Origin: Chryseobacterium formosense
Lineage (GTDB): Bacteria; Bacteroidota; Bacteroidia; Flavobacteriales; Weeksellaceae
NCBI RefSeq assembly: GCF_900116415.1
Contig: NZ_FPAP01000005.1
Span: 186,001-250,000 of the forward strand
Direction of reading: 5' to 3'
Length of the DNA stretch: 64,000 nt
Part shown: positions 59,669 to 64,000 of the stretch, piece by piece
Numbering within the stretch: the stretch's first letter is position 1
How the letters are laid out: each line of letters begins with the position of its first letter
Notes under the pieces: generated by a model
Databases searched by the model: none
The model's input: the letters and a program-made list of their open reading frames with translations, nothing else
Told to the model about the DNA's origin: nothing
Translations under genes and position numbers: made by a program

Positions 59669-60163
59669 ATGAAAAAGCTTATATTCATTTTAACATTTTT
59701 GATTCCTGTGACATTTTGGGCTCAATATCTTTTGCCTAATGAAGAAGTAATTTATTCATTTGAAACCAAAAACGGCAAAAAAATGACTTTGGTAAAAGAT
59801 AAAAACAACCAATACATTCAATATCGTTTCGGAACAGCAAATAAAATTGAAATGGAATTTCCCAAAGAGCGAACAAAGGAAAGCTGGAAAAAATTTCATT
59901 ATAATTCTTATTTCAGAGGTGGCGGAACCGATAATGCCGCAATGGAAATAGACAATCTTTTATTTACAAATAATGGATTTGAATATGTGATTTTCAGAGC
60001 TTATCATTCCGAAGGAAACGATTATTCGGCAGGAATTGTCATTAAAGACAGCAAGGGAAAAGAAACCAGAATCAAAGGAAACTATAAAACGGTAAAAGGC
60101 TGTATCTGCAATCTTGAAGAAACAGGAATGATTGAAAGAGAAGATATCGGCTTAACATTTTAA
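59669..60163 (+). CDS. Exported protein, function unknown
   Basis: A 164-residue protein with a signal peptide (MKKLIFILTFLIPVTFWAQ). The mature part is rich in beta strands (EEVIYSFETKNGKKMTLVKDKN, GFEYVIFRAYHSEG, YSAGIVIKDSKGKETRI) and ends with a CICNLEETG motif carrying a Cys pair. It begins six bases after aroA and ends ten bases before the SDR gene, so the three are likely one operon. No family recognised. Confidence 0.7.
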   Translation: MKKLIFILTFLIPVTFWAQYLLPNEEVIYSFETKNGKKMTLVKDKNNQYIQYRFGTANKIEMEFPKERTKESWKKFHYNSYFRGGGTDNAAMEIDNLLFTNNGFEYVIFRAYHSEGNDYSAGIVIKDSKGKETRIKGNYKTVKGCICNLEETGMIEREDIGLTF

Positions 60164-60173
60164 ACTAAAAAAA

Positions 60174-60968
60174 TTGAATAAAACTATAATTATCACAGGA
60201 ACTTCATCAGGAATTGGTTTCGTATTGGCAGAATATTTCGGAAAGAAAGGTCATAAAGTCTATGGCTTGAGCAGAAAACACACTGAAAGCCAGTATTTCA
60301 CATCTATTCCAACCGATGTTACAGATAATGCAGCGGTGCAGAATGCAATTGCAGAAGTTCTGAAAACAGAAACAAAAATTGATGTTCTCATCAACAATGC
60401 CGGAATGGGAATGGTGGGTTCTGTGGAAGATTCTTCAAAGGAAGATATTTTAAAATTATTTAATCTAAATCTTGTCGGAGCCGTTCAAATGATGAGTGCC
60501 GTAATGCCGAAAATGCGTGAAAGTAAATTTGGTCAAATCATTAATGTTTCCAGTATCGGGAGTGAAATGGGGTTGCCTTTTCGTGGGTTTTATTCAGCTT
60601 CAAAATCGGCTTTGGATAAAGTTACCGAAGCGATGAGATATGAAGTTTACCATTGGAATGTGAATGTTTGTTCGCTTCATTTAGGAGACATCAAAACCAA
60701 TATTGCAGAAAACAGAGTGAAAACAAAAGTCTCTGAGCCTTACAAAAATGTGTTTGACAAAGTTTATGCTTTGATGAATTCTCACGTAGGCGACGGAACA
60801 GAACCTTTGGAAGTTGCTGAGTATATTGATGCACTTTTAAGCAAAAATAAATGGAAAACTCACTATTATTTTGGTAAATTCGGACAGAAAATCGGTGTTC
60901 CTTTGAAATGGATTTTGCCACAGGGAACTTACGAGAATTTAATGAAGAAGTATAATAAACTGGCTTAA
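60174..60968 (+). CDS. Short-chain dehydrogenase/reductase
   Basis: A 264-residue NAD(P)-dependent SDR. The cofactor motif TGTSSGIG (8-15), the NNAGMG segment, catalytic Ser in NVSSIGSE and Tyr-x3-Lys in YSASKSA are all present. The first codon is TTG (at 60174) and no ATG or GTG is near the start of the fold, so a TTG start is the likely truth. Substrate unknown. Probably cotranscribed with aroA and the gene at 59669. Confidence 0.85.
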   Translation: MNKTIIITGTSSGIGFVLAEYFGKKGHKVYGLSRKHTESQYFTSIPTDVTDNAAVQNAIAEVLKTETKIDVLINNAGMGMVGSVEDSSKEDILKLFNLNLVGAVQMMSAVMPKMRESKFGQIINVSSIGSEMGLPFRGFYSASKSALDKVTEAMRYEVYHWNVNVCSLHLGDIKTNIAENRVKTKVSEPYKNVFDKVYALMNSHVGDGTEPLEVAEYIDALLSKNKWKTHYYFGKFGQKIGVPLKWILPQGTYENLMKKYNKLA

Positions 60969-61016
60969 TTAAAGTTATTAAAACAAATTTTTATTTTTAA
61001 AATTAAATATATTTTT

Positions 61017-61140
61017 GAACCATTAAGAGGAATTAAGCAGTTAAGTTTTATTAAGATAATCAAATAGATTATAAACCAACGAAATGATTCAGCAAAGCTG
61101 AACTTAAAAATCTTAACTTCTTAAATAAAACTTAATGGTT
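61017..61140. repeat. Intergenic element with terminal inverted repeats, copy B
   Basis: Ends are AACCATTAAG (61018-61027) and CTTAATGGTT (61131-61140), perfect inverted repeats. It is similar to the reverse complement of the element at 54567-54705, including GCAAAGCT-x-AACTTAAAAATCT. It lies between the SDR gene and the barrel gene and contains no reading frame. Confidence 0.75.
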
Positions 61141-61156
61141 TAAAATTTAAATAAAG

Positions 61157-62761
61157 TTGAAGTTATTTCTGAAAATATTTTTTGTGCTGTTTTGCGTTTT
61201 TATACAAGCGCAGAAGAAACATTATTTCCTGATCGATACAGAAACGAAAGTTAAGAAAAAAGTAAAAGATTCACTTTCAGCCGCAAAATTTCTCGATTCT
61301 CTGGCTCAAAGTAATTACTTTTTCACCGAACTGAAAGATGTAAAAATAAAAGGCGACAGTACCGAAATTTTTTATGATAAAGGAAAAAATTTCAACGAAA
61401 CTTACGTTAATCTTTCCGATTCTATAGTTGACCGATTTAAATTGGAGAAAGAATTTTTCACTAAAAATTTAGATTCTATTAAAAAAAACATCAACAAAAA
61501 ATATATTGATGACGGATTTGCTTTCAGCAGAATTAAGTCTCAGTTTAAAGGAAAGAAAAATGGCTATCCCGTTGTAGAGCTCGATATTAATAAAAATAAT
61601 AAACGAACCATCGATGGTTTTGTAGCAAAAGGCTATACAAGGGTTCCGAAAAGATTTATTAAAAATTTAGAGAAAGAATTTAAAGGAAAAACATACGATG
61701 ACAAAAACCTGATTGCCATCAATAAAAATTTCCAAAGCCATCCTTTCATCACGCTTGAACGGCAACCGCAAACACTTTTCACGAAAGATTCTACACAGAT
61801 TTATCTTTTTATGGAAAAGAAAAAGACCAACACTTTCGACGGCGTTATTGGTTTTGGAAATGATAAAACAGATAAATTTACCCTGAACGGAACCTTAAAT
61901 GTGAATTTTAAAAATATGTTCAATGGTTTTGAAACTGTGAATTTATACTGGCAAAGAAACCCGGATAAAGGACAGACTTTCGATTTACAGACTGATATTC
62001 CGTATTTATTCAATTCGAATATTGGGATGAATATGAAAGTGAATATCTTCAGACAGGATTCTACTTTTGCCAATGTAAAAGCGTTACCTGCGTTCTATTA
62101 TCATCTCAACAGCCGACAGAAAATAGGTTTACGAGGCACTTTTGAAAACTCAACCATCATTGACAGTCTTTATATTCAGGGAAAAGATTACAACAAAAAA
62201 GGGATCGGTATTTTCTTCGACATGACAGAACCTACCGATATTGACCTTTTCCTTTATAAGTCTAAACTGAATGTAGGTTATGACTTTTTGGCAACCAATT
62301 ACACCGGAGAAAACATTAAAGCTAATCAAAACCAGTTCTACTTTTTCGGGGAATACAATTATCATATCAACGGAAATCACTTTCTTAATATAAAAGGTGA
62401 AGGCGCCATGATGGATTCTAAAATAGATTTCTCGGCCAACGAATTGTACCGTTTTGGTGGCTGGAATTCCCTCCGCGGTTTCAATGAAAGCTCACTTGCC
62501 GCCGATTTTTATTATTACGCCGGTGTGGAATATCGGTATCTCATCGGAAATCAGGCATTTTTTGATGTTTTCGGGCAATATGGGCAGCTCAACAATAAAT
62601 CTTTAAATGTAAAACCTAAACTGTATAGTGTTGGTCTTGGTTTTAATTTCTTCATTCCGATTGGTTTGATGAGCTTCCAGCTTTCTAATGGTAATGAATT
62701 CGGAAATCCTTTTAAGTTTAACGATATAAAAATCCACTGGGGAATCTTAAGTAGATTTTAA
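61157..62761 (+). CDS. BamA/TamA-like outer membrane protein
   Basis: A 534-residue exported protein (signal peptide MKLFLKIFFVLFCVFIQAQ). Residues about 20-230 contain POTRA-like repeats, and the second half is a beta-barrel of the Omp85 superfamily. The LYRFGGWNSLRGFNESS segment (about 432-448) is the signature RGF loop, and the protein ends in an aromatic residue (SRF). It may help insert or export outer-membrane proteins, in the way TamA or Omp85 paralogues do. The start codon is TTG; no ATG exists before the signal peptide. Confidence 0.8.
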   Translation: MKLFLKIFFVLFCVFIQAQKKHYFLIDTETKVKKKVKDSLSAAKFLDSLAQSNYFFTELKDVKIKGDSTEIFYDKGKNFNETYVNLSDSIVDRFKLEKEFFTKNLDSIKKNINKKYIDDGFAFSRIKSQFKGKKNGYPVVELDINKNNKRTIDGFVAKGYTRVPKRFIKNLEKEFKGKTYDDKNLIAINKNFQSHPFITLERQPQTLFTKDSTQIYLFMEKKKTNTFDGVIGFGNDKTDKFTLNGTLNVNFKNMFNGFETVNLYWQRNPDKGQTFDLQTDIPYLFNSNIGMNMKVNIFRQDSTFANVKALPAFYYHLNSRQKIGLRGTFENSTIIDSLYIQGKDYNKKGIGIFFDMTEPTDIDLFLYKSKLNVGYDFLATNYTGENIKANQNQFYFFGEYNYHINGNHFLNIKGEGAMMDSKIDFSANELYRFGGWNSLRGFNESSLAADFYYYAGVEYRYLIGNQAFFDVFGQYGQLNNKSLNVKPKLYSVGLGFNFFIPIGLMSFQLSNGNEFGNPFKFNDIKIHWGILSRF

Positions 62762-62767
62762 GAAAAT

Positions 62768-62803
62768 ATTAACATTTAACACCTCATTATGTTAATTTTT
62801 TTT
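62768..62803 (+). terminator. Terminator of the BamA-like gene
   Basis: ATTAACAT (62768-62775) and ATGTTAAT (62789-62796) form an 8-bp stem, followed by eight T. Confidence 0.85.
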
Positions 62804-62870
62804 ATTATTTTCGATGCTAATATTTGCCAACTCTTAACAAAAAGTTAAAGAACCGGTAATATACATGTGC

Positions 62871-62878
62871 TAAATTTG
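62871..62878 (+). promoter_or_regulatory. -7 box upstream of the PLC-domain gene
   Basis: TAAATTTG, about 110 bp before the ATG at 62988. It gives the fragment its own promoter, so the gene could still be expressed. Confidence 0.5.
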
Positions 62879-62987
62879 TCATGTAAAACTTAATGACATC
62901 ATGATTATATAAATAATCATCCCTACCAAGTCCCAAAATGTTCTCTGAAAAAAACATTCAAAAAAACTAATTGAATTCCGAAGAGAC

Positions 62988-63491
62988 ATGAAACCACCTA
63001 TTCTTCAGACACACCACTATCTTGTTAATATAGAAAATAACGAGATCAGTATGATGAACTTCAAAAACAGTGAAGTTGATTTAATTGTTTACGATAAAAA
63101 CGCATTTAATACAAAAAATTATTATTTCTCTTACAAACTTCATTCGAATGATAAGCTTACCCATCCAATCAGTTTTGGAACGTACAGCTATGAAATAATA
63201 GGCATTAATGGTTTTGTAAGAAAATTTAAGGGTAAAAAAAAACCTGAAATAGAAGTAATTTTAACCAATACTTCATCCAAGGACGAGATAAAGATTGAAT
63301 TGCATAATATTCCGGACGAAAATTACACCATCAGTCTCGAAAATTTGTACGAAAAAACCAAGAAAGAGATTAAATCTGCTTCTTCAAAGTATGATACAGT
63401 TATTAATTTAGAGAAAACTAAAGGCTGGTACGATATTAAAATAAAAACTGAAAACAACAGTTGGCATTTTGCCGGGAGAACAGAACATTAA
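62988..63491 (+). CDS. Orphan phospholipase C C-terminal domain protein
   Basis: A 167-residue protein with no signal peptide. Its two halves look like the paired C-terminal beta domains (DUF756) of bacterial phosphocholine-specific phospholipase C: ISFGTYSYEIIGINGFVRKFKGKK in the first, and INLEKTKGWYDIKIKTE with the AGRTEH end in the second. The catalytic phosphoesterase part (about 600 residues) is absent. It may be a decayed remnant of a full gene, or a stand-alone binding module. The frame is open for about 13 codons before the ATG (back to 62949), which would fit a remnant. Confidence 0.6.
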   Translation: MKPPILQTHHYLVNIENNEISMMNFKNSEVDLIVYDKNAFNTKNYYFSYKLHSNDKLTHPISFGTYSYEIIGINGFVRKFKGKKKPEIEVILTNTSSKDEIKIELHNIPDENYTISLENLYEKTKKEIKSASSKYDTVINLEKTKGWYDIKIKTENNSWHFAGRTEH

Positions 63492-63742
63492 ACACCTATC
63501 AAATTCGCAATCAACCCATTCTGAAAAATAAAATACACTAATGCAATTTTAGATGTATAATTTCCCTATACATTGATTATAGTCATAAAATTTTACCACA
63601 AAAAATTAATAACTATGTAAAAAATTATCGATTAATAACATTAAACAATTGATAATGAATACATAAACATAAAATTTTATCATTAAATATTTCATATTGT
63701 AATGAATTTTTGACTAACTTCACTTTTCAAAACATTAACACC

Positions 63743-64000
63743 ATGACGAAAACAACATTTAGTTTAGCTATGTCTTTAGCAGCGCTTGCTTTCTCAACAA
63801 ATCTAAAAGCGCAAGACACTAACAAAGACGATCACACGATTACGATTACTGTTCCCGAAGTTGCAATTGTAGACATTGAACCCTCTGCAACCAAAAACAT
63901 CACTTTAGGCTTCACACCTCCTACAGAAGCAGGTCTTCCTATCGTTTCTAGTGGCAGCAACAACACCCTTTGGTTGAACTACTCTTCCATAAAATCTGTT
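63743..64000 (+). CDS. Secreted protein of unknown function, 5' part only
   Basis: 86 codons from an ATG to the window end. The N-terminus MTKTTFSLAMSLAALAFSTNLKAQ is a signal peptide. The mature part begins DTNKDDHTITITVPEVAIVDIEPS and is rich in Thr, Ile and Val, suggesting a beta-sandwich surface or secreted protein. The gene continues past the window. The gap before it (63492-63742) is A+T-rich and I see no other feature in it. Confidence 0.75.
   Translation, partial: MTKTTFSLAMSLAALAFSTNLKAQDTNKDDHTITITVPEVAIVDIEPSATKNITLGFTPPTEAGLPIVSSGSNNTLWLNYSSIKSV

Overview
The window looks like a chromosome segment from a member of the Flavobacteriia (Bacteroidota), most likely Chryseobacterium or a close relative. 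The evidence is the low G+C content, Bacteroidota promoter boxes (TAnnTTTG) in front of many genes, few Shine-Dalgarno sites, signal peptides of the MKK...FAQ type, type IX secretion (T9SS) type B C-terminal domains, and flavobacterial families such as DUF4252, DUF4407 and IcmF. I see no rRNA, tRNA, CRISPR array, phage or transposase gene.

Layout. 1-3.6 kb: end of pdxA, a YceD/DUF177 protein, rpmF, accB, accC. 3.8-14.6 kb: ornithine aminotransferase (rocD), then nine glycosyltransferase-type genes and a sugar-isomerase-type cupin, probably for cell-surface glycan (LPS core or similar); no flippase or polymerase is present. 14.6-17.2 kb: gltX and accA. 17.2-36.1 kb: tsf, four giant tandem secreted proteins (IgGFc-binding-like N-terminus, Ig-like/CHU repeats, T9SS type B C-terminus), a CarboxypepD-like protein, trmB, and four members of a small two-cysteine secreted/lipoprotein family. 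36.2-38.6 kb: rplM-rpsI-rpsB and a membrane protein. 38.8-49.6 kb: fused acyl-CoA mutase icmF, a Dph6-like ATPase, a serine hydrolase, a PadR regulator with two membrane proteins, a 2H phosphoesterase, ruvC and DUF4407. 49.9-56.3 kb (minus strand): guaB, an ECF sigma operon with DUF4252/GIN proteins, a GlmU-like protein and rpmE2. 56.5-64 kb: a beta-helix lipoprotein, a MazG-like enzyme, aroA, a short-chain dehydrogenase, a BamA/TamA-like barrel, an orphan phospholipase C C-terminal domain, and the start of a secreted protein.

Three things stand out. (1) tsf and rpsB, normally neighbours in one operon, are 17 kb apart on opposite strands. Inverting the co-oriented block from about 18.0 to 36.1 kb would put tsf directly behind rpsB and bring the four two-cysteine paralogues into one co-oriented cluster, so this looks like a fixed inversion. 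(2) Seven-base-pair tandem repeats with different motifs occur at several sites: the accB-accC gap, the rpsI-rpsB gap as two facing arrays, both sides of the aroA start, after the beta-helix gene, and in frame inside aroA. (3) A roughly 125-140 bp element with terminal inverted repeats is present twice in opposite orientation (54.6 and 61.0 kb) and looks like a MITE-type repeat.

All family names come from reading motifs and from memory of the families; no database search was run.
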